Below are positions 41,181-49,078 of a DNA stretch of 64,000 bases, piece by piece; within the stretch, counting starts at the first letter, position 1; each line of letters starts with the position of its first letter. The notes under the pieces are model-generated. The model searched no databases. It was given only the letters and a program-made list of their open reading frames with translations, and was not told the origin of the DNA. A program made the position numbers and the translations under genes. The stretch comes from Jatrophihabitans sp. GAS493 (GTDB lineage Bacteria > Actinomycetota > Actinomycetes > Mycobacteriales > Jatrophihabitantaceae). The stretch is from positions 3,141,001 to 3,205,000 of the forward strand of contig NZ_LT907982.1 of assembly GCF_900230215.1 (NCBI RefSeq). Reading direction: 5' to 3'.

Positions 41181-41624
41181 ATGTGGGACGTAGATAGTTT
41201 TCCGGGCGCTGGGAATGTGCCCTGGCAGTTGCTGATCCGGGCCCGTTACAGCTACCAGGTCGATGCGGTCGTCGCTTCGGCCGTGCAGCACGCGGTAGGA
41301 CAGGTGGCGTCGGTGAAGGTCGTCGAAGAGATCGCCCGGGCCGCCTCGCTGGCCGCGGCGCAGAGTGCCTCTGAGGCGCCCAAGGCGAGCGGCGAGCAGC
41401 GAGGCAGCGCGATCGTGGCGCTCTTCGACTTCGACGACTTCTGTGGCACTTACTGGCCGCACAAGCCGCGGCCGCACTATGTCGAGGAGTTCGGCGACGC
41501 CGCCGTCTCAGCCGTCCTGCCCGCGGCGGCCGAGCTGGTCCGCCTAGCCGGCAGCGATGTGCTGCAGAAGACCCTCGGCGCGGCGCTGGCCGAGGTGTCA
41601 GGCTCCCAGCTCGCGCACGCCTGA
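41181..41624 (+). CDS. hypothetical protein
   Basis: 147 aa protein that I do not recognise. A good SD, AAGGAG (41168-41173), 7 nt before the ATG and codon use like its neighbours support it as a real gene. The protein is predicted helical and alanine-rich in the middle (EIARAASLAAAQSAS), with a distinct aromatic/acidic patch FDFDDFCGTYWPHKPRPHYVE-like region near residues 80-100 (Cys, Trp and several His). No signal peptide or membrane segment. It stands alone between the ECF42 operon and a convergent kinase gene. Confidence 0.7.
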   Translation: MWDVDSFPGAGNVPWQLLIRARYSYQVDAVVASAVQHAVGQVASVKVVEEIARAASLAAAQSASEAPKASGEQRGSAIVALFDFDDFCGTYWPHKPRPHYVEEFGDAAVSAVLPAAAELVRLAGSDVLQKTLGAALAEVSGSQLAHA

Positions 41625-41648
41625 CGTTCGGCGGTCAGTCGAGCGCAG

Positions 41649-42233
41649 CTACGGTCCGGTCGGGCCGAGCAGCAGGTCGGCCTCGGGTGCGCTGGTCCGG
41701 AAGTAGTCGTCCTCGGCATCCAGCCAGCGCACCCACTCCGGTTGTAGCGGGGTGCCGTCACGCTCGCTCCAACGCCGCTCGCGCGTCGAGCGAGGTAGGT
41801 CGATCAGGACGCGGAAGGCCGCCCGATCACCGCAGCACTCGATCGCCGAGACGCCCTCCACGATCAGCACGTCGGTCGGCGGCACGCGAATTTCTCCAGT
41901 AAAAGTGGCGGTCTTCCAGTCGTAGCGCTGGTAGCTGCCGGCTTGGCCGTTGGCCAGCCGAGCCAGCACGCCGTCCCGTAGCCGGGGCCAGAAGGTGAAT
42001 TGATCGCCCCAGCCGTCGAGCAGGTTGTCGATGTGAATGAGTTCGGTGTGCCGCTCGGTCGCCCAGAACGTCGAGTAGACCTTGTCGGCCAGACTGGTCT
42101 TCCCCGAGGCGGCTCCGCCGTCTATGGCGACGACTCGTACGCTGCCGCAGCGAGGCGGTCGCTGAGTGGTGTCGTGCACGATCCGCGCCGCAATGTCGCT
42201 AAGCGAATTAGCCAGATCGACGTCAGTCTTCAC
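41649..42233 (-). CDS. uridine kinase-like P-loop NTPase
   Basis: 194 aa from GTG 42233; longer starts would overlap the divergent CoA-transferase gene. The P-loop is AIDGGAASGKTS near residue 34, followed by HIDNLLDGW and a central VLIVEGVSAIE, the arrangement of uridine kinase/phosphoribulokinase-type kinases. A late RRWSERDG resembles the lid region. The substrate (nucleoside or other small alcohol) cannot be deduced. The SD GGAGG is very close to the start, so the exact start is uncertain. Confidence 0.78.
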   Translation of the reverse strand: MKTDVDLANSLSDIAARIVHDTTQRPPRCGSVRVVAIDGGAASGKTSLADKVYSTFWATERHTELIHIDNLLDGWGDQFTFWPRLRDGVLARLANGQAGSYQRYDWKTATFTGEIRVPPTDVLIVEGVSAIECCGDRAAFRVLIDLPRSTRERRWSERDGTPLQPEWVRWLDAEDDYFRTSAPEADLLLGPTGP

Positions 42234-42330
42234 GCCTCCAGCGTAGGCGCGTCGCGCCTGAAATCTCCGCTGGATGGCCTCGGACGGCTGCAGTGTCCGG
42301 ACCTGTCCGGGCACAGGAGATGATCGGGAG

Positions 42331-43494
42331 ATGAGTAGCGACGCACCATTGGCCGACATCACCGTCCTCGAACTGGCTCGCGCCCTCTCCGGGCCGCACG
42401 CGGCCATGATCTTGGCCGACCTGGGGGCCCGGGTCATCAAGGTGGAGCACCCCGACGGCGGCGACGACACAAGGGGCTGGGGGCCGCCCTTCGTCGACGG
42501 TTCGGCCGGCTCAGCGGCTGAGTCCACCTACTTCCTCTCCTGCAACCGCAACAAGGAATCGATCGCGCTGGACCTGAAGAGTCCGGACGGGGTCGCCACG
42601 ATCGAGCAGTTGGTGCAGCACGCCGATGTGCTCATCGAAAACTTCCGATCGGGGGTACTGGAGCGCCTCGGCCTTGGGATCGACCGTCTGCAGGAACTCA
42701 ACCCGCGGCTGGTGATCCTCTCGATCACCGGGTTCGGACACGACGGCCCCGAAGCGGCTCGCACCGGGTACGACCAGATTGCGCAGGGGGAGGGTGGGCT
42801 CATGTCGCTCACCGGCCCGTCGGCGCTGGAGCCAACCAAGGTCGGGGTGCCGATCGCCGATCTGCTAGCCGGGATGTATGGGGCAACCGGGGTGCTGGCC
42901 GCTCTGCACCGGCGCGAGCGCACCGGCCGCGGAGAGGTGGTGCGGACGTCGCTGCTGGCCGCGGTCGTCGGCGTCCACTCGTATCAGGGCACGCGCTACA
43001 CAGTCGCGGGCGAGGTGCCGGTGCCGACCGGCCGCTACCACCGGTCGATCTGCCCCTACGGCCTCTTCGACTGTGCCGACGGGTCGGTCCAGATCGCGGT
43101 CGGCAGCGACAACCTCTGGCGCTCTTTCGCGCCGGCCTTCGACCTCGATCGTCCCGAGTGGCGCACGAACTCGCAGCGGGTTCGTGATGGCGACGCGGTG
43201 GTCGCTGCCGTGACCGACGCCTTCGCGCCGCTGTCGAAGGTCGAGCTGCTGCGGCGATTGGCCTCCCTCGGGATCCCCGCCGGTTCCGTGCGTGGCCTGG
43301 ACGAGGTCTATGCCTGGGACCAGACACGCTCGCAGGGCCTGCTGATCGAGGTCGAGCACGCCACTCTCGGCAGAATCACCCTTCCCGGGCCGCCGCTGCG
43401 CTTCGACGGTGGCGGCCTGCGTGAACACCGTGCCCCTCCACTGCTCGGTCAGCACAGCGCCGCGATTCGCTCATGGTTGGATGACAGCCGATGA
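42331..43494 (+). CDS. CaiB/BaiF family (type III) CoA transferase
   Basis: 387 aa from ATG 42331. The N-terminal LADITVLELARALSGPHAAMILADLGARVIKVE and the following GDDTRGWGP are typical of family III CoA transferases such as formyl-CoA or succinyl-CoA:acid transferases; SCNRNKESIALDLKS and GYDQIAQGEGGLMSLTG follow. The catalytic Asp is in the latter region (near residue 150). The acid substrate is unknown. It is followed by a carboxyltransferase gene 81 nt downstream. Confidence 0.92.
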   Translation: MSSDAPLADITVLELARALSGPHAAMILADLGARVIKVEHPDGGDDTRGWGPPFVDGSAGSAAESTYFLSCNRNKESIALDLKSPDGVATIEQLVQHADVLIENFRSGVLERLGLGIDRLQELNPRLVILSITGFGHDGPEAARTGYDQIAQGEGGLMSLTGPSALEPTKVGVPIADLLAGMYGATGVLAALHRRERTGRGEVVRTSLLAAVVGVHSYQGTRYTVAGEVPVPTGRYHRSICPYGLFDCADGSVQIAVGSDNLWRSFAPAFDLDRPEWRTNSQRVRDGDAVVAAVTDAFAPLSKVELLRRLASLGIPAGSVRGLDEVYAWDQTRSQGLLIEVEHATLGRITLPGPPLRFDGGGLREHRAPPLLGQHSAAIRSWLDDSR

Positions 43495-43575
43495 AGTAGA
43501 CCGGCTGGCGCCGTGAGTCTCCGCCGCTGGGTAGCAGACGAGTCGCACGAGTTGTGAGTAAGCGGGGAGCGGGAG

Positions 43576-45120
43576 ATGGAACGTGTTGGCGCGCTGGAAC
43601 TCATCGAGCGGGTGGCCGACAGCGGTAGTTTCAGGTCCTGGGACAGCGCGCCCTTGCCGCCGTTCGCCCCGTCCGGGCACCTCGACGACCGTTACCTGGC
43701 CGAACTAGCCGAGGCCCGCGAACGCACCGGACTCGACGAATCGGTGATCACCGGAGAGGCCCGGGTCGGCGGTCACCGGGTTGCGGTACTGATCGGAGAG
43801 TTCGGATTCCTCGGCGGCTCGATCGGCGTGGCCGCCGGTCACCGGATCGTCGAGGCCATCGAACGCGCGACCGCGCAGCGCCTACCGCTGGTCGCTTCCC
43901 CGACCTCCGGCGGCACGCGGATGCAGGAGGGGACCGTCGCCTTCCTGCAGATGGTGGCCATCTCCACGGCGGTCGCCAATCACCGACGCAGCGGTCAGCC
44001 CTACCTGGCCTACCTGCGCAATCCGACCACCGGTGGCGTGTTCGCCTCCTGGGGGTCGCTGGCCCACGTCACGGTCGCCGAACCGGGCGCACTCATTGGA
44101 TTCCTCGGCCCGCGGGTCTACGAGGCGATCTACAACGAGACCTTTCCGCCCGGCGTGCAGACCGCCGAAAACCTCTACGAACATGGGCTGATCGACGCGG
44201 TCGTCGCGCCGGAGCAACTACGCGAGCTGACGATCACCGCGTTGGATGTGGTGGCGGCCCGACGGGACGTGCAGGCGCTCGACGACCCGGTCGAGTCAGG
44301 TTCCCGCGATGCGGGGCCGAGCTTCGACGACGGGACCGCCGACCTGGAGGAGCTGGAGCCGACCTCGGCCTGGGATTCGATCCGCCGCACCCGCCGCCCC
44401 GAGCGGCCGAGTGTCCGAGCCCTACTCAAGGTGGCCGCCCGGGATGTCACTCCGCTGCGCGGCACCGGTCAGGGCGAGGAGGACTCCGGCATGCTGCTGG
44501 CCCTGGCTCGCTTCGACGATTCGCCGTGCGTGGTGCTCGGGCAGGATCGTCGCGGCCCCGCCCCGCTCGGACCGGGCGGGTTGCGGATCGCCCGGCGCGG
44601 GATGCATCTGGCCAACGAACTGCGGCTGCCCCTGGTCACGGTGGTCGACACCGCCGGTGCGGCGCTGAGCGTTGCGGCCGAAGAGGGTGGGTTGGCCGGC
44701 GAGATCGCCCGCTGTCTGGCCGAGCTGGCGACGCTGGATACTCCGACGCTCTGCCTGCTCCTCGGTCAGGGCGCCGGCGGTGGGGCGCTGGCGCTGCTGG
44801 CCACCGATCGGGTGGTGGCGGCCCAGCATGCGTGGCTCTCCCCGCTCCCGCCGGAGGGAGCGTCGGTGATCCGGTACAAGACGACCTCCCACGCCGCCGA
44901 GATCGCCCAGGCCCAGGGGGTGCGCAGCCTCGATCTGCTGCGCAACCGGGTCGTCGACCGGATCGTCCCGGAGAATCCCGACGCCGCCGACGAGCCGGAG
45001 AAGTTCCTGCGCCGGCTCGGCGGTGTGATCGGCGATGAGCTGGATCGCCTGACCGCGTGGGAGATGCCCGCACTGCGGGCCCGGCGGGTCGAGCGGTATC
45101 GCAGCCTCGGCCTCAACTAG
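43576..45120 (+). CDS. AccD3-like acyl-CoA carboxylase carboxyltransferase (AccD-AccA fusion)
   Basis: 514 aa with two crotonase-type halves: an AccD-like N-terminal half (SPTSGGTRMQEGT near residue 113; NPTTGGVFASWGSL; FLGPRVYEAI) and an AccA-like C-terminal half (TVVDTAGAALSVAAEEGG near 356; GQGAGGGALALL; PPEGASVIRYKT). The zinc-finger found at the N-terminus of bacterial AccD is absent. The layout and wording resemble M. tuberculosis AccD3. No biotin carboxylase or carrier gene is adjacent, so partner subunits and acyl-CoA substrate are unknown. Confidence 0.9.
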   Translation: MERVGALELIERVADSGSFRSWDSAPLPPFAPSGHLDDRYLAELAEARERTGLDESVITGEARVGGHRVAVLIGEFGFLGGSIGVAAGHRIVEAIERATAQRLPLVASPTSGGTRMQEGTVAFLQMVAISTAVANHRRSGQPYLAYLRNPTTGGVFASWGSLAHVTVAEPGALIGFLGPRVYEAIYNETFPPGVQTAENLYEHGLIDAVVAPEQLRELTITALDVVAARRDVQALDDPVESGSRDAGPSFDDGTADLEELEPTSAWDSIRRTRRPERPSVRALLKVAARDVTPLRGTGQGEEDSGMLLALARFDDSPCVVLGQDRRGPAPLGPGGLRIARRGMHLANELRLPLVTVVDTAGAALSVAAEEGGLAGEIARCLAELATLDTPTLCLLLGQGAGGGALALLATDRVVAAQHAWLSPLPPEGASVIRYKTTSHAAEIAQAQGVRSLDLLRNRVVDRIVPENPDAADEPEKFLRRLGGVIGDELDRLTAWEMPALRARRVERYRSLGLN

Positions 45121-45160
45121 TCTCCTCGACTCGGCTGACTGGGCAGTCGCATGGGCCCGG

Positions 45161-45166
45161 TAGGCT
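45161..45166 (+). promoter_or_regulatory. -10 hexamer of hisE
   Basis: TAGGCT fits TANNNT and ends 9 nt before the hisE ATG, giving a leaderless or near-leaderless message; no SD is seen. Confidence 0.4.
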
Positions 45167-45175
45167 CCTGGTGCG

Positions 45176-45439
45176 ATGAAGACCTTTGACGAACTGTTCG
45201 CTGAGCTCAGCGAACGCCAGCGCGAGCGACCCGACGGCTCGGCCACTGTCCAGGCGTTGGACGACGGCGTCCATGCCCAGGGCAAGAAGGTCGTCGAAGA
45301 GGCCGCCGAGTCGTGGATGGCCGCCGAGTTCGAGTCGGCCGAGCGAACCGCCGAGGAGATCAGCCAGCTGCTCTACCGCGTCCAGGTGTTGATGCTGGGC
45401 CGCGGTCTCACCCTGGCCGACGTCTACCGACATCTATAG
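45176..45439 (+). CDS. hisE: phosphoribosyl-ATP diphosphatase
   Basis: Hydrolyses phosphoribosyl-ATP in the second step of histidine synthesis. 87 aa monofunctional HisE, MazG-like all-alpha fold with the metal-binding [11 protein letters not shown] and [15 protein letters not shown] helices. It precedes hisG, the first enzyme, as in mycobacteria; the rest of the his genes are elsewhere. Confidence 0.95.
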   Translation: MKTFDELFAELSERQRERPDGSATVQALDDGVHAQGKKVVEEAAESWMAAEFESAERTAEEISQLLYRVQVLMLGRGLTLADVYRHL

Positions 45440-45543
45440 CCCGTCTCCAGCCCGTCACCGACCCAGCGCTCCTTCCTTCAGCAGCTCCGCGCCGGCCCGC
45501 CGGCCCACAACCGACACCCGCAGCCGCCCAGACAGGTCTCCCC

Positions 45544-46389
45544 ATGCTTCGAATTGCCGTGCCGAATAAGGGTTCGCTCTCCGAACCCGCCAGCCAGATG
45601 CTCACCGAAGCCGGCTACCGCCAGCGCAGCGACAGCCGTGAACTGGTCCTCATCGACGCCGACAACGACACCGAGTTCTTCTTCCTGCGCCCCCGTGACA
45701 TCGCCATCTACGTCGGTTCAGGGCGCCTGGACGTCGGCATCACCGGCGAAGACCTGCTCCTGGACTCCGGGGCGAACGCGCAGGGGATCCTGGAATTGGG
45801 ATTCGCCCGGTCGACGTTCCGCTTCGCCGGGATTGCGGGCGCGGCCGACAGCGTCGCCGACCTTCAGGACAAGCGGGTCGCGACGGCCTACCCGGGCGTC
45901 GTCGCGTCATATCTGGCCAACGTCGGGGTCAGCGCGCAGATCATCCGCCTCGACGGCGCAGTCGAGACGGCTGTGCGGCTGGACGTTGCCGACGCCATCG
46001 CCGATGTCGTCGAGACCGGCACGACGCTGCGGCACGCCGGACTGGAGACCTTCGGCGAGCCGCTGCTGAAGAGCCAGGCCGTGCTGATCCGCCGGATCGG
46101 CGCCGATGCGTCGAGCCAGGTTGAGCAGTTGATGAGAAGACTGCAGGGCGTCATCATCGCGAGGCAGTATGTACTCATGGACTACGACATCCGCGACGAG
46201 CACGTTGCCCGGGCGGTCGCCATCACGCCCGGCTTCGAATCCCCGACCGTCTCCCCGCTGATGCGTCAGGGCTGGTCGGCGGTCCGCTCGATGGTGCCGG
46301 CATCGGAGACCAATCGCATCATGGACGAGCTCTGGGAAGTCGGAGCGCGGGGAATCATCGTCACCAGCATCCACGCGAGCAGGTTGTGA
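45544..46389 (+). CDS. hisG: ATP phosphoribosyltransferase (long form)
   Basis: First, feedback-regulated step of histidine synthesis. ATG 45544 begins MLRIAVPNKGSLSEPA; the 281 aa length is that of the long form with a C-terminal ACT-like histidine-sensing domain (from about residue 210). Internal landmarks are GSGRLDVGITGEDLL and the PRPP site DAIADVVETGTTLR near 160. The 104 nt spacer after hisE holds no obvious structure. Its stop overlaps the GTG of the next gene. Confidence 0.95.
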   Translation: MLRIAVPNKGSLSEPASQMLTEAGYRQRSDSRELVLIDADNDTEFFFLRPRDIAIYVGSGRLDVGITGEDLLLDSGANAQGILELGFARSTFRFAGIAGAADSVADLQDKRVATAYPGVVASYLANVGVSAQIIRLDGAVETAVRLDVADAIADVVETGTTLRHAGLETFGEPLLKSQAVLIRRIGADASSQVEQLMRRLQGVIIARQYVLMDYDIRDEHVARAVAITPGFESPTVSPLMRQGWSAVRSMVPASETNRIMDELWEVGARGIIVTSIHASRL

Positions 46390-46943
46390 CTGAGCCGGAG
46401 CCGACTGGCACCGCGGCCGGGCCGCCATCCAGCACCGCGGCCGGGCCGCCATCCAGCACCGCGGCCGGGCCGCCATCCAGCGCGGCGCGGCGGGTGCCGC
46501 TACGCCGCGAGGTGGTCGTCAACGCCCGTCCGATCCGTACCGCGCTGATCGCGAAGGTCTGTTCCGCGGTCATCCTGGTGGTCTTCGTCTTCACCGCGAT
46601 CGTGATGCGCCACGACAGCGCCGGGGTGCACTTCGTACCCACCGATCAGCTGGGCACGCTCGTCGTCGGCATCATTCTCTCCGCCGCGGCCCTGCTGCCG
46701 ACCCGGCCGCGTCTACACGCCGACGCGAACGGGGTGCGGATACGTGCCTTTCTGGGCTCGGAGAAGGTCATCGGCTGGGATCTCATCACCCGCGTGGACT
46801 TTCCGAAGAAGTTGCGGTTCGCCCGGATCGTGCTTCCCGGTGAGGAGGCGCTCGCCCTCTACGCGGTACAGCGGTGGGATCACGACTCGTCGGTCGCGGC
46901 GATGAACGGGCTGCGGGAGCTCTTCGCGAACTCCCGCAGCTAG
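46386..46943 (+). CDS. PH-domain membrane protein downstream of hisG
   Basis: 185 aa starting at GTG 46386, in a GTGA overlap with hisG. A low-complexity N-terminus containing three AAGPPSST-type repeats is followed by a basic stretch (RRVPLRREVVVNARP), two hydrophobic segments (about residues 53-70 and 84-102) and a bacterial PH-like domain (PRLHADANGVRIRAFLGSEKVIGWD). A comparable membrane protein follows hisG in mycobacteria (Rv2120c). Function is unknown. Confidence 0.88.
   Translation: MTEPEPTGTAAGPPSSTAAGPPSSTAAGPPSSAARRVPLRREVVVNARPIRTALIAKVCSAVILVVFVFTAIVMRHDSAGVHFVPTDQLGTLVVGIILSAAALLPTRPRLHADANGVRIRAFLGSEKVIGWDLITRVDFPKKLRFARIVLPGEEALALYAVQRWDHDSSVAAMNGLRELFANSRS
46410..46481. repeat. 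three perfect 24 bp tandem repeats in coding sequence
   Basis: Copies at 46410-46433, 46434-46457 and 46458-46481 are identical at the DNA level and encode the eight-residue unit TAAGPPSS. Exact identity, including third positions, suggests recent expansion by slippage. Confidence 0.9.
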
Positions 46944-46965
46944 CACGCCTCTTGGCTGGGCCGGC

Positions 46966-47457
46966 TCAGGTCTGGAGGCCCTCGCCCGGACCCTTCCCAG
47001 GCTCGTCGGGGTAGGCCGAAGCTTCGCGGAACGCGGCCTGCAGCGTCTTCAAACCGTCGCGTAGCGGCTGGCGATGAGCGCCCAGGTACTCACGCGAGGC
47101 GGCCAGCAGGCCGGCGAGTGCGGTGATCAGGCGCCGGGCCTCGTCCAGGTCGACGTGTGGCTCGGCGTCCGGCGCGAGGCCGAGCTTCTCGGCCGAGGCG
47201 CTCATCAGCATCACCGCGGCCCGGGAGATCACCTCGATGGCAGGGATCTCCGAGAGCTCTCGGACCTGCGGGTCGTCGAGGTCATCCAGATTGTCGAATC
47301 CGTGCGCTGGGAGCGGGATGGCGTCGGTGGGGTGGGCTTTGGTGGTGCTGCCGGGCCCGGTGGCCCGGGGGTCGACGGGGGCACCCGACTCGGAATCGGA
47401 GGTTTCCGAATCGTGGCGAGGGGTCTTGGTGGCAGAAGTTGGGTCTATGTCAGGCAC
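46966..47457 (-). CDS. DUF1844 domain-containing protein
   Basis: 163 aa protein with a disordered Ser/Thr/Asp-rich N-terminus (to about residue 60) and a helical DUF1844 domain (EIPAIEVISRAAVMLMSASAEKLGL, then DLDEARRLITALAGLL and the C-terminal PLRDGLKTLQAAFREAS). It sits divergently from infC in many actinobacteria; its function is not known. The start is GTG 47457, which overlaps the presumed infC promoter, so an internal later start is possible. Confidence 0.88.
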   Translation of the reverse strand: MPDIDPTSATKTPRHDSETSDSESGAPVDPRATGPGSTTKAHPTDAIPLPAHGFDNLDDLDDPQVRELSEIPAIEVISRAAVMLMSASAEKLGLAPDAEPHVDLDEARRLITALAGLLAASREYLGAHRQPLRDGLKTLQAAFREASAYPDEPGKGPGEGLQT

Positions 47458-47468
47458 CCTGGTAGCCT
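47439..47468 (+). promoter_or_regulatory. infC promoter
   Basis: TTGGGT (47439-47444), an 18 nt spacer and TAGCCT (47463-47468) resemble a housekeeping promoter. Transcription would start near 47475, giving a leader of about 290 nt before infC. The element overlaps the first codons of the divergent DUF1844 gene. Confidence 0.45.
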
Positions 47469-47502
47469 GTCATTGCGACCAGCCCCCGATTCACTTGGGG
47501 GT

Positions 47503-47628
47503 ATGCAAGCGGAAGCTCATCAGCCTCCCACCCGCGCCACCAGCCACACAGGTGCGCCGGGTCCGGTCCGTGGTACCGGGGCCAATCGGCTCAGGTGTTC
47601 GCTGTGCGTGGATTCACACGTGTGGTGA
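47503..47628 (+). other. possible 41-codon leader ORF upstream of infC
   Basis: An ATG-initiated frame ends with CSLCVDSHVW and TGA, 18 nt before the terminator-like hairpin of the infC leader. Its placement resembles a leader peptide, but its SD (GGGGG, about 1 nt from the ATG) is badly spaced and the sequence is not enriched for one amino acid. It could equally be chance. The 307 nt between the DUF1844 and infC starts otherwise holds the promoter and terminator-like hairpin listed here and a small CCCCC/GGGGG stem at about 47483-47501. Confidence 0.3.
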
Positions 47629-47646
47629 GGCGGATCGTCGGCTTTG

Positions 47647-47680
47647 AGCTCCGTGCGCATATCTGCGCCGGAGCTTTTTT
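47647..47680 (+). terminator. intrinsic terminator / attenuator in the infC leader
   Basis: AGCTCCG (47647-47653) pairs with CGGAGCT (47669-47675) and the inner GCGCA (47655-47659) with TGCGC (47664-47668), leaving one bulged T and a 4 nt loop, followed by six T's (47675-47680). It is the best intrinsic terminator in the window. It lies downstream of the presumed promoter and 84 nt before infC, so it is probably an attenuator for the infC-rpmI-rplT operon. Confidence 0.72.
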
Positions 47681-47764
47681 CGTTTCTCGACGATTCGACT
47701 CCGCGCGAATGCTAGCAACGAGATTTCAAGACTTTTACCAACGAAGTACGACCAAGGAGGTCAC

Positions 47765-48340
47765 ATCAGCTCCGAACCTAGGATCAATGACCGGATCCGA
47801 GTACCCGAGGTACGCCTCGTCGGTCCCGAGGGCGAGCAGGTCGGCATCGTGCCGATCGGCAAGGCTCTCGAACTCGCCGCCGAAGCAGATCTGGATCTGG
47901 TCGAGGTCGCACCCATGGCCCGTCCACCCGTCTGCAAGCTCATGGACTACGGAAAGTTCAAGTACGAGAGCGCGCAGAAGGCCCGCGAAGCCAGGCGAAA
48001 CCAGGGCCTGACCGTCATCAAGGAGATGAAGCTTCGCCCGAAGATCGATCCGCACGACTACGCGACCAAGAAGGGTCACGTCGAGCGGTTCCTGAAGCAG
48101 GGCGACAAGGTCAAGGTCACGATCATGTTCCGCGGCCGGGAGCAGTCCCGTCCCGAACTCGGATTCCGGCTCCTCCAGCGTCTTGCTGAGGACATCGGCG
48201 AGATCGGCTTCGTCGAGTCCTCGCCGAAGCAGGACGGCCGAAACATGATCATGGTCGTTGCGCCACTTCGCTCAGCTGCCAAGCCCAACCGTCCGTCGCG
48301 CACGGACGGCATCGAAGAAGAGAAAGAACCAAATGCCTAA
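47765..48340 (+). CDS. infC: translation initiation factor IF-3 (non-canonical ATC start)
   Basis: Promotes initiator tRNA and start-codon selection. Homology to IF-3 extends upstream of the first canonical start (GTG 47849): the frame reads [22 protein letters not shown], the conserved N-terminal domain. The only start that fits is ATC 47765, preceded 4 nt upstream by AAGGAGG (47754-47760), the strongest SD of the window. IF-3 genes are known for AUU/AUC-type starts that allow autorepression. The product is 191 aa. Its end overlaps rpmI by 8 nt. Confidence 0.88.
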   Translation: MSSEPRINDRIRVPEVRLVGPEGEQVGIVPIGKALELAAEADLDLVEVAPMARPPVCKLMDYGKFKYESAQKAREARRNQGLTVIKEMKLRPKIDPHDYATKKGHVERFLKQGDKVKVTIMFRGREQSRPELGFRLLQRLAEDIGEIGFVESSPKQDGRNMIMVVAPLRSAAKPNRPSRTDGIEEEKEPNA

Positions 48341-48527
48341 GAACAAGACACACAGTGGAATGAAGAAGCGGGTGAAGGTCACCGGCAGCGGAAAGCTCAT
48401 GCGCGAGAAGGCCGGAAAGCGTCACCTCCTGGAGCGCAAGCCTTCGAAGCTGACCCGCCGCCTCACCGGCAGCAAGGTCGTCGACGCCGCTGACGCACCG
48501 CGTGTCAAGAAGATGCTCGGCATCTAA
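48333..48527 (+). CDS. rpmI: 50S ribosomal protein L35
   Basis: 64 aa basic protein starting [21 protein letters not shown] with the late [12 protein letters not shown], the L35 signature. ATG 48333 lies inside the infC 3' end (8 nt overlap). rplT follows after a structured 115 nt spacer. Confidence 0.96.
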   Translation: MPKNKTHSGMKKRVKVTGSGKLMREKAGKRHLLERKPSKLTRRLTGSKVVDAADAPRVKKMLGI

Positions 48528-48537
48528 CACGAGCATC
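48512..48537 (+). other. stem-loop across the rpmI stop codon
   Basis: GATGCTCG (48512-48519) and CGAGCATC (48530-48537) are a perfect 8 bp inverted repeat with a 10 nt loop containing the rpmI stop. There is no T-run. Confidence 0.5.
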
Positions 48538-48544
48538 CGACGGA

Positions 48545-48579
48545 GCCGGCAACTGAGTCACCCACTCGGATCTGCCGGC
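48545..48579 (+). other. extended stem-loop in the rpmI-rplT spacer
   Basis: GCCGGCA (48545-48551) pairs with TGCCGGC (48573-48579); inside, CTGAGT (48553-48558) pairs with ACTCGG (48564-48569, one G-U) around a CACCC loop. The interrupted two-part helix could be a binding site for L20, which represses its own operon in other bacteria, or a processing signal. Confidence 0.45.
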
Positions 48580-48642
48580 CTCACCCCGAACCAAAGAACG
48601 CTGTCGTGAGATAACGACGGCCCGAACACCCAAGGAAATACT

Positions 48643-49041
48643 GTGGCACGCGTCAAGAGGGCTGTTAACGCCCAGAAGAAGCGCCGTAGCGCACTCGAAG
48701 CCGCCAGCGGCTACCGGGGCCAGCGTTCGCGGCTGTACCGCAAGGCCAAAGAGCAGCTGCTGCACTCGGCGACCTACCAGTACCGCGACCGCAAGGCGCG
48801 CAAGGGCGATTTCCGCCAGCTCTGGATCACCCGTATCAACGCGGCGGCCCGTGCGAACGACATGACCTACAACCGCTTCATCCAGGGTCTGCACCTGGCC
48901 GGCGTCGAGGTCGACCGCAAGATTCTGGCTGACCTGGCCGTCAACGACGAGGCTGCCTTCGCCGCCCTCGTGGTCGTGGCCAAGGCCGCCGTGGCCAAAG
49001 AGGGCACTGGCGGCGCTGCCGCACAGACCCCGGCTGCCTGA
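48643..49041 (+). CDS. rplT: 50S ribosomal protein L20
   Basis: Early 23S rRNA-binding assembly protein. 132 aa starting [30 protein letters not shown] with the [14 protein letters not shown] core. GTG 48643 is preceded by AAGGAAA. A short Ala/Gly-rich C-terminal extension is present. Confidence 0.96.
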   Translation: MARVKRAVNAQKKRRSALEAASGYRGQRSRLYRKAKEQLLHSATYQYRDRKARKGDFRQLWITRINAAARANDMTYNRFIQGLHLAGVEVDRKILADLAVNDEAAFAALVVVAKAAVAKEGTGGAAAQTPAA

Positions 49042-49054
49042 GCCAGAGCGAGGC

Positions 49055-49073
49055 GAGAGGACTGGTTCCTCTC
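49055..49073 (+). terminator. hairpin after rplT
   Basis: GAGAGGA (49055-49061) and TCCTCTC (49067-49073) form a perfect 7 bp stem with a 5 nt loop, 14 nt after the rplT stop. It has no T-run and ends 5 nt before the next start codon, so it may terminate the ribosomal operon or hinder translation of the following gene. Confidence 0.45.
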
Positions 49074-49078
49074 CAGCT

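Noticed and set aside
42234..42527. Extended N-terminus of the P-loop kinase.
   Set aside because: The extra 98 codons overlap the start of the divergent CoA-transferase gene and are low complexity.
46410..46481. CRISPR-like repeat.
   Set aside because: The repeats are directly adjacent without spacers and are in-frame coding sequence.
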